A DNA stretch of 46,086 bases from Paranoxybacillus vitaminiphilus (GCF_003259935.1 NZ_QLMH01000020.1:1-46086), one strand, 5' to 3'. Numbered from the stretch's first letter, positions 35,437-45,120 are shown. Made by a program: numbers and translations. The notes: generated by a model from the letters alone, not told the origin.

Positions 35437-35633
35437 TTAAATAGACCTCCTATTGCATTTTTTAATCCTTTCTTCTTTTGAAAAAGACAATTAAACAATA
35501 TAATGACAAACAAATATAGCCTAACATTTTCACTTATTGAGATTGCACGAATTGCATCTTTAAAGCTTTCTTAACATGTTTGTACAAACCGAAATCAGCC
35601 TGAGGTGCTACTCACTATGCTAAATAAGCTGAA

Positions 35634-35749
35634 GAGGCTGTCTCAAAGCCAAAGGTCAGACCCCACAACACAATATAGGGATGCCGGATAAATAAGCGAT
35701 ATATTGTGAAACGCCCGTGAGATCAGACCCTTACGAGACACCCTCTTTT
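35634..35749 (-). repeat. Intergenic GAGGCTG repeat family, copy 11
   Basis: Minus strand: AGGGTGTCTCGTAAGGGTC, TGATCTCACGGGCG, centre with ACAATATATC, GTTGTGGGGTCTGACCTTT and GAGACAGCCTC. It lies between phoX and tatA and could reduce transcription from one to the other. Confidence 0.85.
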
Positions 35750-35855
35750 CTTTTAAAAAAGATTAATTTTCTTGTTTTTTAACTTAAATTCATATTTAAT
35801 ATTTTATAGCTTCACTTAAGTCAACTACTTTGTTAATTTGCTTAAAAGTTTTTAA

Positions 35856-37499
35856 TTATTTAAAGCTTTCACCTTGTACAGCTACTAAACAAGAACGTCC
35901 AAAATCATATCCAGGATACGGATTCCATGTAGCAGGATGCTGCACATCTAAAAATAAAGTACGCTCATCAGGTGTGAACCATGGACCAGTCACTTCGCAT
36001 CCTCTTGGGCCTGATGCAAATTGGAACGGTTCCCCGTAGTTTTTACCGTCCGTTGGAATCATGAAAACTCCGCAGTTTTTAAAAGCCGCATACACGTTGT
36101 CTTCAGTAGCATGGAAATCTTCCACAACCCAAAGATTTCCTTCGCTGTCAAAATGAAGATTGTCAGGGCAAGTGATGCCGCTTTGACGTCCGCCGGCAAC
36201 AAATACTTCAAAAGTAAATTTCTCACTCCCATGATCACCTTCAGCAGGTATAAAACGAATAATTTGACCGTGGAAATTTCCGTGTTTAGAATTGTTTGTT
36301 AAGGATAAAAATACACTTCCATCATAAGGATGGATTTCCACATCCTCTGGACGATCTAAAGGTGTTGCTTTCACGGCAATGCCTGCCTCACGGGCATAAG
36401 TTAACACGTCAGCCTGGCTAGTGAAGAATTTTTTACCGTCTTTTTCATAGTTTTGCAAATCTTTATTTGTTTCGTAGTCAAGCGCAATCCACTGTTGTTT
36501 TTCAAGGTCTGCTACATACAATGTTCCACTTTCTAAAATATCAAAATTTTCTTCACGTTTATTTCCGTTATATTTCTTTTTGCTAATAAATTTATAGAAA
36601 AATGCATCGCCTTTGTCATCACCCATATAAACAACAACTCTGCCGTCTTTTGTTAATCCCATTGCTGTATTTTCATGAGCAAAGCGTCCCAACGCGGTAT
36701 GCTTTCGTACTGGTGCATTTGGATTAAATGGGTCAACTTCAACTACCCAGCCATAATGCTCATCTATGAAATTAGGCCACCCATAATCATCACCATAATA
36801 TGTATTCTCTTCACAGGACAGAACTGTATCCCAAAGAGTTCTTCCACCGCTACAGTTTCCAAGTGTCCCTATAACTTTTGTTGCTCCTTTTACAGCTGTG
36901 CTCCCTCTTGCGGGACCAGTTAGAGTGATAACGGTATTCCCATCTACACGACGGTTATATTTATCATCTTTCACCAATTTCCATTCGCCTTTTTCTTTCT
37001 TTACACGAATAACAGAACCGCCAACAGCTTCTTTTTCCATTTTTAATAATTCAGGATAGTTTGAAAGATTGGATTTATTAAATTTACTTGGGTCAATTCC
37101 CAGTATTTTCATATAGTTTTCTGGTTCAGGGAATTCGTGGTTAACCCAGATTAATCCCTCTTCTGAATTGTTGCCGCCTTCCAAGCTATCGATTGGAAAG
37201 TAAACAGTAAGATCGGCTGAATCGCCAAATTTTTCGCCTTTTGAGTTAATTACATCTCCGTATGAAGCAATAATATTGTATCTATACCCTTCAGGTAGAA
37301 CTAGATCATTTTCCCATGTACGACTAACAGGTTTGAAAGGTGCTGTAAGTCGCTTACCTATTCCTTTCGTTTGACCATTCATTAAATGGTTTGCTGTCAT
37401 GGCACTAGCTTTATTTGTTAACGCTTCAATTCCGGATGATGCTGCAACTAACGCCGCAGTACTACTTCCTACATATTTTAAGAATAAACGGCGGTCCAT
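35856..37499 (-). CDS. phoX: PhoX-family alkaline phosphatase with Tat signal peptide
   Basis: A 547-residue DUF839/PhoX protein. The N-terminal twin-arginine signal peptide has DRRLFLKYVG, a hydrophobic stretch and an ASA-type cleavage site near residue 33. Mature PhoX is a calcium/iron phosphomonoesterase in the cell envelope; conserved pieces include GNCSGGRTLWDTVLSCEENT, DDKGDAFFYKF and DNLHFDSEGNLWVVED. The start at 37499 follows AAGGGG by about 11 nt. Upstream is an array of PhoP-box hexamers, downstream tatA and tatC, so phosphate-starvation induction with dedicated Tat export is likely. Confidence 0.92.
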   Translation of the reverse strand: MDRRLFLKYVGSSTAALVAASSGIEALTNKASAMTANHLMNGQTKGIGKRLTAPFKPVSRTWENDLVLPEGYRYNIIASYGDVINSKGEKFGDSADLTVYFPIDSLEGGNNSEEGLIWVNHEFPEPENYMKILGIDPSKFNKSNLSNYPELLKMEKEAVGGSVIRVKKEKGEWKLVKDDKYNRRVDGNTVITLTGPARGSTAVKGATKVIGTLGNCSGGRTLWDTVLSCEENTYYGDDYGWPNFIDEHYGWVVEVDPFNPNAPVRKHTALGRFAHENTAMGLTKDGRVVVYMGDDKGDAFFYKFISKKKYNGNKREENFDILESGTLYVADLEKQQWIALDYETNKDLQNYEKDGKKFFTSQADVLTYAREAGIAVKATPLDRPEDVEIHPYDGSVFLSLTNNSKHGNFHGQIIRFIPAEGDHGSEKFTFEVFVAGGRQSGITCPDNLHFDSEGNLWVVEDFHATEDNVYAAFKNCGVFMIPTDGKNYGEPFQFASGPRGCEVTGPWFTPDERTLFLDVQHPATWNPYPGYDFGRSCLVAVQGESFK

Positions 37500-37594
37500 A
37501 AATTTATTATCCCCTTTCAAAATTTTTTGATGAATTGACAACTTGATTACAACTTGATTATATTAAGCAAAAAAGAAAATGTTAATTAACTCAA

Positions 37595-37655
37595 TGTAAA
37601 TGATTGTTAAATAATTGAAAATGTTTTAAATATTTGTAAATTATGTTAATGTAAC
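37595..37655 (-). promoter_or_regulatory. PhoP-box-like direct repeats upstream of phoX
   Basis: Reading the minus strand, hexamers close to the PhoP consensus TTAACA recur at 10-bp steps: TTTACA (37600-37595), TTAACA (37610-37605), TTTCAA (37620-37615), TTTACA (37640-37635), TTAACA (37649-37644) and GTTACA (37655-37650). B. subtilis Pho boxes are such hexamers with 11-bp period, bound by PhoP~P dimers at phosphate starvation. Confidence 0.65.
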
Positions 37656-38022
37656 GATTCAGTGTTCAGAAAATGAGTATAGCGATAATTTTCAAATTAC
37701 AGATGATTCACCTTTAAAAAGTTGGTGATTCGTTTTGGGATGAAAAGGGAAAATGAATATTAGAAGACATAAGAGAGGTTGACAAAACGTACAAAATCAG
37801 CCCTATGGAATTAACCGAGACCGGATAAAATGAATTACGAGTGAAGTGCTAGATAAAGAACATGAAGAAATTGCTGATGAAAAATATTAGAAATAAAATT
37901 CGATTAGTAGCTCTAACCAGCGACACCTTTCAATAAAAAAATGCAACATCCTGCTTAAATGAATCTATCACAAGAGGAATTCCCTACATAACAAATTTAT
38001 GAACTATAATTGAGATATAATG
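37656..38022. other. Interval upstream of phoX with decayed coding traces
   Basis: AT-rich, no complete gene. Around 37785-37890 a plus-strand frame reads VDKTYKISPMELTETG, stop, then continues in the next frame as EVLDKEHEEIADEKY and stops, which looks like the frameshifted tail of a lost gene of unknown family. The remainder holds nothing I can support. Confidence 0.35.
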
Positions 38023-38105
38023 AGGCTGGCCCAAAAGCAAAGTGTCAGACCCCGCAACAAAACAGATGGAATACGCGTGAGCTCAGACACTTATGGGTCA
38101 GCCTC
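38023..38105 (-). repeat. Intergenic GAGGCTG repeat family, copy 12
   Basis: Minus strand: GAGGCTGACCCATAAGTGTC, TGAGCTCACGCG, a short 20-bp centre, GGGGTCTGACACTTTGC and GGGCCAGCCTC. Shortest nearly complete copy, downstream of pgi. Confidence 0.87.
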
Positions 38106-38246
38106 GTCTATTTTCCCCCGTGGTAGCGAACTATAGGACAGAAAAAAGAAGTTATCTTCCTAAATTGGATACAACTGCAGGATTCGTATACCTAAAATTC
38201 CCCATTTAGAGAGAACATGTAAGAAAACGTTATTTAGATAACCGCT

Positions 38247-39566
38247 TCATGAGAGCCGCTTTTTCAGCTTCAAACCCGGCTTGCCAAGCAAGGCAAACAT
38301 ATTTTTCTTGTAAGCTTCCACTCCCGGCTGATCAAACGGGTTCACTCCTAGTAAATGTCCGCTGATGCCGCAAGCCTTTTCGAAAAAGTATACCATTTCG
38401 CCAAATGTATATTCATTCATTTCATCCAGTTCAACAATTAAGTTCGGTACTCCACCGTCTACATGGGCTAACAGCGTACCTTGGAAAGCTTTTTTATTCA
38501 CTTCATCCAATGTCTTGCCGGCCAAGAAGTTCAATCCATCGATATTTTCTGGATCTTCTTGGATCGTTAGCTCGATTTGCGGTTTTTTGACCTGCAGCAC
38601 CGTTTCGATCAGATTCCGGCGGCCTTCCTGAACATATTGCCCCATCGAATGCAAATCAGTTGTAAAGTCAACAGATGCAGGAAAGAGTCCTTTCTGATCT
38701 TTCCCTTCACTTTCTCCAAACAGTTGTTTCCACCATTCAGATACGTAATGAAGGGATGGCTCATAGTTCACCAATAATTCGATCGCTTTTCCTTTACGAT
38801 AGAGAATATTTCGCACAGCGGCATACTGATAACTCTCATTAGTCAAAAGATCAGGGGTGTTATATTTATGATATGCTGATGCTGCTCCTTCCATCATTCG
38901 CTCAATATTCAGTCCGGCTACGGCAATTGGCAACAGGCCGACTGCTGTCAGCACAGAATATCTCCCGCCCACATCGTCCGGAATAACAAAAGTTTCATAT
39001 CCTTCTTGATCAGCAAGCTTTTTTAATGCTCCTTTTTCTCGATCGGTAGTAACATAAATCCGTTTTCTTGCTTCCTCTTTGCCATATTTTTTCTCCATGT
39101 AATCACGGAAAATCCGGAAAGCAATGGCAGGCTCTGTCGTTGTTCCCGATTTAGAAATGACGTTGATAGACAGCTCTTTTCCTTCTAACACATCGAATAA
39201 ATGAGATAGATAAGTAGAGCTGATATTCTGACCGGCGAAATAAATTTGCGTCGTATCATTCATTTGGTTATGAAAAGTATGGGACAACGCTTCAATAGCT
39301 GCCCTTGCACCTAAATAAGATCCGCCGATGCCGATAACAACAAGAGCATCTGAATGATTGCGAATTCTTTCAGCAGCTTGTTGAATTCTCACAAATTCGT
39401 CTTTATCATAGCGAATCGGCCAATCCACCCAACCAAGAAAATCAGATCCCGGTCCTTTCTTTTCATGAAGCATATGATGAGCGACTTTGACAAATTCACT
39501 TAAATGCTCCAGCTCACTCTCTTTCATAAACGGTAATGCATTGGAATAATCAAAAGAGACAGCCAT
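38247..39566 (-). CDS. pgi: Glucose-6-phosphate isomerase
   Basis: A 439-residue PGI interconverting glucose-6-phosphate and fructose-6-phosphate. Sugar-phosphate (SIS) motifs [14 protein letters not shown] and [13 protein letters not shown], the catalytic Glu region DDVGGRYSV and the terminal-third [11 protein letters not shown] are present. About 10 residues shorter than Bacillus PGI. GAGAAGG precedes the ATG. It is clustered with gnd and zwf on the same strand. Confidence 0.95.
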   Translation of the reverse strand: MAVSFDYSNALPFMKESELEHLSEFVKVAHHMLHEKKGPGSDFLGWVDWPIRYDKDEFVRIQQAAERIRNHSDALVVIGIGGSYLGARAAIEALSHTFHNQMNDTTQIYFAGQNISSTYLSHLFDVLEGKELSINVISKSGTTTEPAIAFRIFRDYMEKKYGKEEARKRIYVTTDREKGALKKLADQEGYETFVIPDDVGGRYSVLTAVGLLPIAVAGLNIERMMEGAASAYHKYNTPDLLTNESYQYAAVRNILYRKGKAIELLVNYEPSLHYVSEWWKQLFGESEGKDQKGLFPASVDFTTDLHSMGQYVQEGRRNLIETVLQVKKPQIELTIQEDPENIDGLNFLAGKTLDEVNKKAFQGTLLAHVDGGVPNLIVELDEMNEYTFGEMVYFFEKACGISGHLLGVNPFDQPGVEAYKKNMFALLGKPGLKLKKRLS

Positions 39567-39688
39567 ATACCTTCTCCTTTCTTTGCAAAATTCACTATCG
39601 TTCTTCTGTGTAATTTATTATTTTCGATCTTGCATCTGAAAGTTTTTCGGTTAAGAACCTTTCATGGAGATGCTTCAAATACTTAGAT

Positions 39689-40591
39689 TTATTTCTTCTC
39701 ATTGTTCTCCACAGCATGCCCGCCAAATTCGTTGCGTAAAGCTGCTACTACTTTACCTGTAAATGTATCTGTTTCTAATGAACGATAACGCATCAATAAC
39801 GACATAGCGATGACAGGAACGGCAATTTGTAAATCTAAAGCCGTTTCGACCGTCCATTTTCCTTCACCGGAAGAATGCATAATTCCTTTGATTTCCTCTA
39901 ATTTTGCATCTTTAGAAAAGGCGCGTTCTGTTAATTCCATAAGCCATGAACGAATAACCGAACCGTTATTCCATACTCTTGCTACTTTTTCATAGTCATA
40001 ATCGAATTCGCTTTTCTCTAATATTTCAAATCCTTCACCAATGGCAGCCATCATCCCGTATTCAATCCCATTGTGGACCATTTTTAAAAAGTGGCCGCTG
40101 CCTGCTTTTCCTGCATATAAATACCCATTTTCTACAGCCGTATCCCGGAAAAGAGGCTCGACAATATCCCAAGCTTCAGGATCACCGCCAACCATGTAAC
40201 ACGCGCCGTTCCGAGCACCTTCCACCCCGCCAGAGGTCCCGGCATCCATAAAACGAATCCCAGCTTCTTTTAGCTCATTATAACGACGAATCGATTCCTT
40301 ATAGTGAGAATTGCCGCCATCAATCACAATGTCTCCTTTGCTTAAAAATGGGATAATCTCACGAATAACCGAATCGACAACATTGTGCGGAACCATGATC
40401 CAAACAATTCTTGGTTTTTCTAATGATAAAACGAGTTCCTCTAAGCTCGATACACCTTTAGCCCCGTATTTTTTTATTTCTTCAACCGCATTTGCATTTA
40501 CATCGAACGCCACTACTTCATGTTTATGGTCAATGAGATTTTTACCTAAATTTAATCCCATTTTCCCTAAACCGATTAACCCGACTTTCAT
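39689..40591 (-). CDS. gnd: 6-phosphogluconate dehydrogenase (decarboxylating, short type)
   Basis: A 300-residue short-form 6PGDH (YqeC/GndA-like), making ribulose-5-phosphate and CO2 from 6-phosphogluconate. NADP fold GLIGLGKMGLNLGKNL, substrate motif DAGTSGGVEGARNG and the catalytic Lys/His region FLKMVHNGIEYGMM are present. The start ATG at 40591 has GAGGGGG 8 nt upstream; upstream in-frame ATGs are too close to it. It sits between pgi and zwf. Confidence 0.94.
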   Translation of the reverse strand: MKVGLIGLGKMGLNLGKNLIDHKHEVVAFDVNANAVEEIKKYGAKGVSSLEELVLSLEKPRIVWIMVPHNVVDSVIREIIPFLSKGDIVIDGGNSHYKESIRRYNELKEAGIRFMDAGTSGGVEGARNGACYMVGGDPEAWDIVEPLFRDTAVENGYLYAGKAGSGHFLKMVHNGIEYGMMAAIGEGFEILEKSEFDYDYEKVARVWNNGSVIRSWLMELTERAFSKDAKLEEIKGIMHSSGEGKWTVETALDLQIAVPVIAMSLLMRYRSLETDTFTGKVVAALRNEFGGHAVENNEKK

Positions 40592-40717
40592 GTTCATTGC
40601 CCCCTCGAACTGATTTAACCTTTCGACATTATTCACATTTTATACGTATATATGCACAGCTAATCTATAGTTCCATTTTCTAACGATGAGAATGAAGTTC
40701 GACACGATCATTCGTAA

Positions 40718-42175
40718 CTACCACCAATTGAATCCGTCCTCTTCCAGTAACCGATGAGAAGCCTCTGGCCCCATTGAACCTGAACGATACGAATAAAGGG
40801 GAAGGAGATTTTCCTCAAATGCCTCTAAAACAGGCTGCATCCACTTCCAAGAGAGTTCAACTTCTTTCCAATGAGCAAAGAAAGTCGAATCGCCACGCAA
40901 AGCATCAAAAATTAAAAGTTCATAGGCTTCAGGTACATTTTTCTTGTTAGTCAAAAACTGCATATGAATAGGCTCGATTTTCCCATTGTTTAATATATTT
41001 TTACTATTTAATTGCAACGTAACACCCTCATTCGGATTGATTTCAATCACTAAAAGATTAGGAACCGTTTCCTCATTTTTTAGTAAGTACCATTCCTTTA
41101 ATGGATTTTTGAATTCAATGACAATACGTGTGGACTTTTCCCTCATTCTTTTACCTGTACGGAGATAAAATGGCACCCCGCTCCAAAACTCATCATCAAT
41201 CCACAAACGGGCCGCAACAAACGTATCTGTTGTTGAAGAAGCATCAATTCCGGGCTCTTCTTTATATCCAACAACTTGTTTACCAGAGATTTCTCCAGGG
41301 CCATATTGGCCGCGAACGACATGTAAACCTACTTCTTCTTTTTGTAATGGGCGAAGAGATTCGAGGATTTTTCTTTTTTCGTCGCGGATGTCTTTCGCGC
41401 TGATCCGTTTCGGCAAGTGCATGGCTGTCATCATCAACAATTGCAGCATATGATTTTGGAACATATCGCGAATGGCCCCTGCGCGGTCATAATAACCCGC
41501 TCTCTCTTCTACCCCGACCGTTTCACTAGCCGTAATTTGTACATTGGCTATGTACTGATTGTTCCATAATGCTTGAAACACAGGGTTGGCAAATTTTAAA
41601 GCTTCAAGGTTTTGTACCATTGGCTTTCCGAGGTAATGGTCTACCCGATAAATTTCCTCTTCTTCAAAAGCTTGACTTAACTTTTTATTTAAATCTTGAG
41701 CGGATCTCAAATCGTGCCCAAACGGCTTTTCGATAATCAGACGTTTCCAACCTTTTGTGGAGCCTAATCCACTTTCCTTAATGTTCGACGTAATTACATC
41801 AAAAAACTCTGGCGCAACAGATAAATAAAACATGCGGTTTTCAGGAATATTCAACTCTTTTTCACGTTGCTGAACGATTTCCAATATCTTTTTATACCCT
41901 TCCATATCCGTTACATCTAAAGAAGTATAACGAAATGCACGGAGAAATTCTTCCATTTTGGAACGGTCATTGATGAAACGTGTAGAAAATGTTTTTAATG
42001 AATGTGCCACATGTGTTTGAAAGTCATCATCCGACCATTCTCTTCTACCTAAACCAATAATGGAAAACGAATGAGGCATTTTTTGATCGAGAAATAAATG
42101 ATATAATGCAGGAAAAATTTTTCTTTTCGCTAAATCCCCTGTTGCTCCAAACAAGACAAAGGTCATAGAATCCAA
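40718..42175 (-). CDS. zwf: Glucose-6-phosphate 1-dehydrogenase
   Basis: A 485-residue G6PDH starting the oxidative pentose phosphate pathway. NADP motif VLFGATGDLAKRK (near residue 7), active-site RVDHYLGK with its general-base His region, and EKPFGHDL are intact. The start is TTG at 42175 with GGGGG 8 nt upstream; the ATG 9 nt further in is too far from it. First gene of the zwf-gnd-pgi group on the minus strand, with spacers of 126 and 122 bp. Confidence 0.95.
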   Translation of the reverse strand: MDSMTFVLFGATGDLAKRKIFPALYHLFLDQKMPHSFSIIGLGRREWSDDDFQTHVAHSLKTFSTRFINDRSKMEEFLRAFRYTSLDVTDMEGYKKILEIVQQREKELNIPENRMFYLSVAPEFFDVITSNIKESGLGSTKGWKRLIIEKPFGHDLRSAQDLNKKLSQAFEEEEIYRVDHYLGKPMVQNLEALKFANPVFQALWNNQYIANVQITASETVGVEERAGYYDRAGAIRDMFQNHMLQLLMMTAMHLPKRISAKDIRDEKRKILESLRPLQKEEVGLHVVRGQYGPGEISGKQVVGYKEEPGIDASSTTDTFVAARLWIDDEFWSGVPFYLRTGKRMREKSTRIVIEFKNPLKEWYLLKNEETVPNLLVIEINPNEGVTLQLNSKNILNNGKIEPIHMQFLTNKKNVPEAYELLIFDALRGDSTFFAHWKEVELSWKWMQPVLEAFEENLLPLYSYRSGSMGPEASHRLLEEDGFNWW

Positions 42176-42237
42176 TTTTCATTCCCCCATCCTTTCGAAA
42201 CATTTTCTAAACCGAAAATTTTTGAATACAGTGAGAT

Positions 42238-42274
42238 AAAAAGATCAGATTCAAATGGAATCCGATCTTTTTAT
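42238..42274. terminator. Terminator between the adh remnant and zwf
   Basis: AAAAAGATCAGATTC and GGAATCCGATCTTTTT arms with a 4-nt loop, T-tracts on both strands. It ends the decayed dehydrogenase transcript and insulates zwf. Confidence 0.88.
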
Positions 42275-42306
42275 CTTTGATAAGAAATTTTGATGGTACG
42301 TGCCGA

Positions 42307-42496
42307 TTAGAAGTTAACATCCAGACCATAAAACGCTGCGATGTATAATTTTTTCATTTCTTCTACCGATGTTTCACGCGGATTCGTGCTTGTGTATGGA
42401 TCTTGTCCGGCATTGGCTGCCATTTCATCCACGTGTGCATTGGAACAACTCCCCGGATACCCCATATTCTTGGAGCGTATTTGGACCACGATTCAT
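42307..42496 (-). pseudogene. Remnant of an iron-containing alcohol dehydrogenase
   Basis: A start with AGGAGGGG, 5 nt, then ATG (42496) encodes MNRGPNTLQEYGVSGE, then a frameshift, then DEMAANAGQDPYTSTNPRET and SVEEMKKLYIAAF. The tail matches the C-terminus of Fe-dependent alcohol/methanol dehydrogenases (GVSGE...NPR...), while the central ~300 residues are missing. Hence a 63-codon relic with an intact translation start signal. The neighbouring HxlR regulator suggests the gene once served formaldehyde or alcohol metabolism. Confidence 0.65.
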
Positions 42497-42601
42497 GTTG
42501 TCCCCTCCTATGCTTACGTTTTGTTTTACAGAAGCTAGTATAATCCGTATAATCCTATTTTAGAAGTACGCACTTTATTATCACGTAGTAATAAAAATAT
42601 A

Positions 42602-42635
42602 ATATAGTGTAAAAAAGTATACTTATGGTTATAAT
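42602..42635 (+). promoter_or_regulatory. HxlR-type site A
   Basis: ATATAGTG, AAAAAGTATACT and TATGGTTATAAT in order, about 105 bp upstream of the adh remnant start and 174 bp upstream of hxlR. It repeats almost exactly at site B, and its core returns inverted at 43396-43415, marking a shared regulator motif. Confidence 0.6.
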
Positions 42636-42754
42636 CGGTACGGATATATGCTGAATGAAATGGATTCATGAAAAGTCCTTTATCTGTAAGAAGGAATAAA
42701 TCCTAGCTGTTATGGATAGAAATGAAATGTTTTGTAAGTATGTGCATTATTGTC

Positions 42755-42789
42755 ATATAGTGATAAAAAGTATACTATTGGTTTATAAT
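42755..42789 (+). promoter_or_regulatory. HxlR-type site B and hxlR promoter
   Basis: ATATAGTG, AAAAAGTATACT and TTGGTTTATAAT: same 35-bp module as site A with two or three changes. TATAAT at 42784-42789 is a good -10 for hxlR; there is no good -35, fitting a promoter that needs an activator. Confidence 0.6.
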
Positions 42790-42808
42790 AGAGATGGAGG
42801 TGGAATAA

Positions 42809-43174
42809 ATGGGACATGTTTGTGGCAAAATGTATAACTGTGAAAAAGAATTGACACTTGCTGTTATTGGCGGTAAATGGAAAATGCTTATTTTATGGCA
42901 TCTAGGAAAAGGTGGAACGAAGCGGTTTGGCGAGCTGAAGGCTCTCATGCCGGGGATCACCCAACGAATGCTTGTTAACCAGCTGCGAGAACTGGAAGCA
43001 GACCTTATTGTTGAACGTAAAGTCTATCCTGTTGTTCCTCCAAAAGTAGAATATTCACTGACTGAACACGGAAAAAGTCTAATGCCAATTCTTGATGCTA
43101 TGTATGAGTGGGGGAAAAATTATATGGAGACGGTCGTGAAGGGCCAAGTAAAAATCAATGAGTCCGCCAAATAA
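42809..43174 (+). CDS. hxlR: HxlR-family winged-helix transcriptional regulator
   Basis: A 121-residue HxlR protein. The conserved [36 protein letters not shown] recognition helix, [17 protein letters not shown] and [12 protein letters not shown] wing are all there and resemble B. subtilis HxlR, which activates the ribulose monophosphate genes hxlAB in response to formaldehyde. No hxlA/hxlB is in the window, so the regulator may be an orphan or its target lies elsewhere. ATGGAGGTGG precedes the ATG. Confidence 0.8.
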   Translation: MGHVCGKMYNCEKELTLAVIGGKWKMLILWHLGKGGTKRFGELKALMPGITQRMLVNQLRELEADLIVERKVYPVVPPKVEYSLTEHGKSLMPILDAMYEWGKNYMETVVKGQVKINESAK

Positions 43175-43301
43175 AAAACGCTCTCTCCTTTAAAAGCTCG
43201 AAAACGGCCTTCTCATCTTCCTTTATTTCAATATCGTTATGTTTGCAGAAAGAATGTGTGTTTATTGGAGCGCTAAACCTTGTAGAGGCATATAGTCATC
43301 A

Positions 43302-43347
43302 AAAAACGGGCAGCATCTTTATAAAAGGTCTGCTGCCCGTTTTTTAC
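43302..43347. terminator. Bidirectional terminator downstream of hxlR
   Basis: AAAAAACGGGCAGC and GCTGCCCGTTTTTT with an 18-nt loop; strong GC stem and A/T tracts on both sides. It lies 128 bp after hxlR; the space between holds no gene. Confidence 0.92.
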
Positions 43348-43395
43348 GCATATACATTGATGACTGTCCTCACTTAATTCTTTATATTCCCTTTT

Positions 43396-43415
43396 AGTAT
43401 ACTTTTTTATACTAT
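43396..43415 (-). promoter_or_regulatory. HxlR-type site C (inverted)
   Basis: Minus strand ATAGTATAAAAAAGTATACT, also a palindrome (AGTATA/TATACT). It shares AAAAAGTATACT with sites A and B. It lies 123 bp upstream of the nitrilase gene on the opposite strand orientation. Confidence 0.5.
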
Positions 43416-43537
43416 GTTACATGAAAGTGTGTACTTGTTAAAGCGAATGATGTGCTTAATAATATCAATATCATGGCTATTAATAACATGAATGGGGTAA
43501 AATTTTTTAAGACTGATGACAAGAAAGGAGGAGGCTT

Positions 43538-44395
43538 ATGAAACTAAGAGTTTCAGCCGTTCAATATCATCTCCATACGATAAATTCTTTTAAAGAATTT
43601 GCTAATCAAGTGGAACATTATATTAAAACAGCTCAAGAATTTGATGCAGATTTTGTTTTATTTCCAGAATTTTTTACCACTCAGCTCATGTCCATTGGCA
43701 ATGAACAAGGACAGCCTTTGACGATTCAAGAGCTTCCTGATTTTACTGAACAATATCGGTCTTTATTTATAGATTTAGCAAAGAAAACAAAGATGCATAT
43801 TATTGGAGGAACCCATGTCATCCGTAAAGGTGACCGATTATACAACGTGGCTCATTTGTTCTATCCAGATGGAAGAGTTGCCGAACAGGCAAAGCTCCAT
43901 ATTACGCCTACGGAAGTAAAGGAATGGAACATGTCGCCTGGCGATGGCCTGCAAGTGTTTGAGACTGAAAAAGGAACGATTGCCATGTTGACCTGCTATG
44001 ACATTGAGTTTCCAGAAATTGTTCGTATGGCTAAAGCGAAAGGCGCTGATGTTATTTTCTGTCCTTCTTGCACCGATGATCGTCACGGATTCCATCGTGT
44101 CCGTTACACAAGCCATGCAAGAGCCATCGAAAATCAAGTCTATGTTGTCACGACTGGTACAGTAGGTTCCCTTCCGACGGTTGACTTTATGCGGGCGAAT
44201 TTTGGCCAAGCGGCAGTGATTACACCGAACGATATTCCATTTCCTCCGCGCGGCATCTTGGTAGAAGGAGAAATCAATCATGATATGGTTGTAACCGCTG
44301 ATCTCGATTTAGACCTGTTATATCAAGTTCGCGAAAGCGGTTCCGTCACCACATGGCGTGACCGACGCACCGATCTCTATCCGGACTGGAAATAA
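43538..44395 (+). CDS. Carbon-nitrogen hydrolase (nitrilase superfamily)
   Basis: A 285-residue nitrilase-superfamily hydrolase. The catalytic Glu (LFPEFFT), Lys (AKLHITPTE) and Cys (MLTCYDIEFPE) triad is intact, as is the usual ~280-residue length. It acts on an amide, nitrile or N-carbamoyl substrate not deducible here. GGAGGAGG is 5 nt before the ATG. First of a plus-strand operon with two GNAT genes and a DJ-1/PfpI gene. Confidence 0.9.
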   Translation: MKLRVSAVQYHLHTINSFKEFANQVEHYIKTAQEFDADFVLFPEFFTTQLMSIGNEQGQPLTIQELPDFTEQYRSLFIDLAKKTKMHIIGGTHVIRKGDRLYNVAHLFYPDGRVAEQAKLHITPTEVKEWNMSPGDGLQVFETEKGTIAMLTCYDIEFPEIVRMAKAKGADVIFCPSCTDDRHGFHRVRYTSHARAIENQVYVVTTGTVGSLPTVDFMRANFGQAAVITPNDIPFPPRGILVEGEINHDMVVTADLDLDLLYQVRESGSVTTWRDRRTDLYPDWK

Positions 44396-44428
44396 GGTAA
44401 GACTAGCGCTCTTAAAGGAGGGAGAAAA

Positions 44429-45115
44429 ATGTATCGAAAAGAATTTTACGTCTTTGACCAAGATCGGCCTGTTCCGGCGGTCATTCGAAATTATGAAGAA
44501 AAGGACTTTCCCGGCTTAATCCGCATCCAGCAAGAAAGTTTCCCACCGCCATTCCCATCTGAATTATGGTGGAACACGGAACAGCTGAAAAACCATGTTA
44601 CTCTCTTTCCAGAAGGAGCCTTATGTGTAGAGGTCGATGGCGAAATTGCTGGATCGATGACAGGATTGATTGTTGACTTTGATCCGAATCATCCGGAGCA
44701 TACATGGGAAGAAATTACCGATAATGGATATATTCGCAACCATAATCCAAATGGAAATACGCTCTATGTAGTCGATATTGGCGTGCGTCCTGCTTATCGC
44801 AAATTAGGATTAGGAAAATGGCTAATGTTATCCATGTATGAAGTCGTCGTTCAATTGGGATTAGAACGTCTGTTAGGCGGAGGAAGAATGCCCGGCTATC
44901 ATAAAAAAGCTGATGAGATGACGGCAGAACAATACCTCGAAGCAGTCGTCAAAGGAGAATTAAAGGACCCTGTTATCACTTTCCTGCTTCGCTGCGGCCG
45001 TACCCCTGTTCAAGTGGTGGCTAACTATTTAGAGGATGAAGAGTCTTGTAATTATGCAGCACTGATGGAATGGAAAAATCCTTTTTATACAGCAAAATCT
45101 GAACAAGGAGGATGA
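44429..45115 (+). CDS. GNAT-family N-acetyltransferase (operon member 1)
   Basis: A 228-residue GNAT. The acetyl-CoA motif A is YVVDIGVRPAYRKLGLGKWL (residues ~109-128), preceded by an N-terminal beta-strand block (GALCVEVDGEIAGSMTGLIVD). The insert GGGRMPGYHKKADEMTAEQYLEAV near 150-175 is an unusual feature for the fold and resembles nitrilase-linked acetyltransferases. 33 bp downstream of the nitrilase gene with AAAGGAGGG. Confidence 0.85.
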   Translation: MYRKEFYVFDQDRPVPAVIRNYEEKDFPGLIRIQQESFPPPFPSELWWNTEQLKNHVTLFPEGALCVEVDGEIAGSMTGLIVDFDPNHPEHTWEEITDNGYIRNHNPNGNTLYVVDIGVRPAYRKLGLGKWLMLSMYEVVVQLGLERLLGGGRMPGYHKKADEMTAEQYLEAVVKGELKDPVITFLLRCGRTPVQVVANYLEDEESCNYAALMEWKNPFYTAKSEQGG

Positions 45116-45120
45116 TGAAG

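Noticed and set aside
38220-38240. A cre-like sequence (AGAAAACGTTATTT) near the pgi stop
   Set aside because: It lacks the leading T-G and the conserved C near the end, and lies downstream of pgi.
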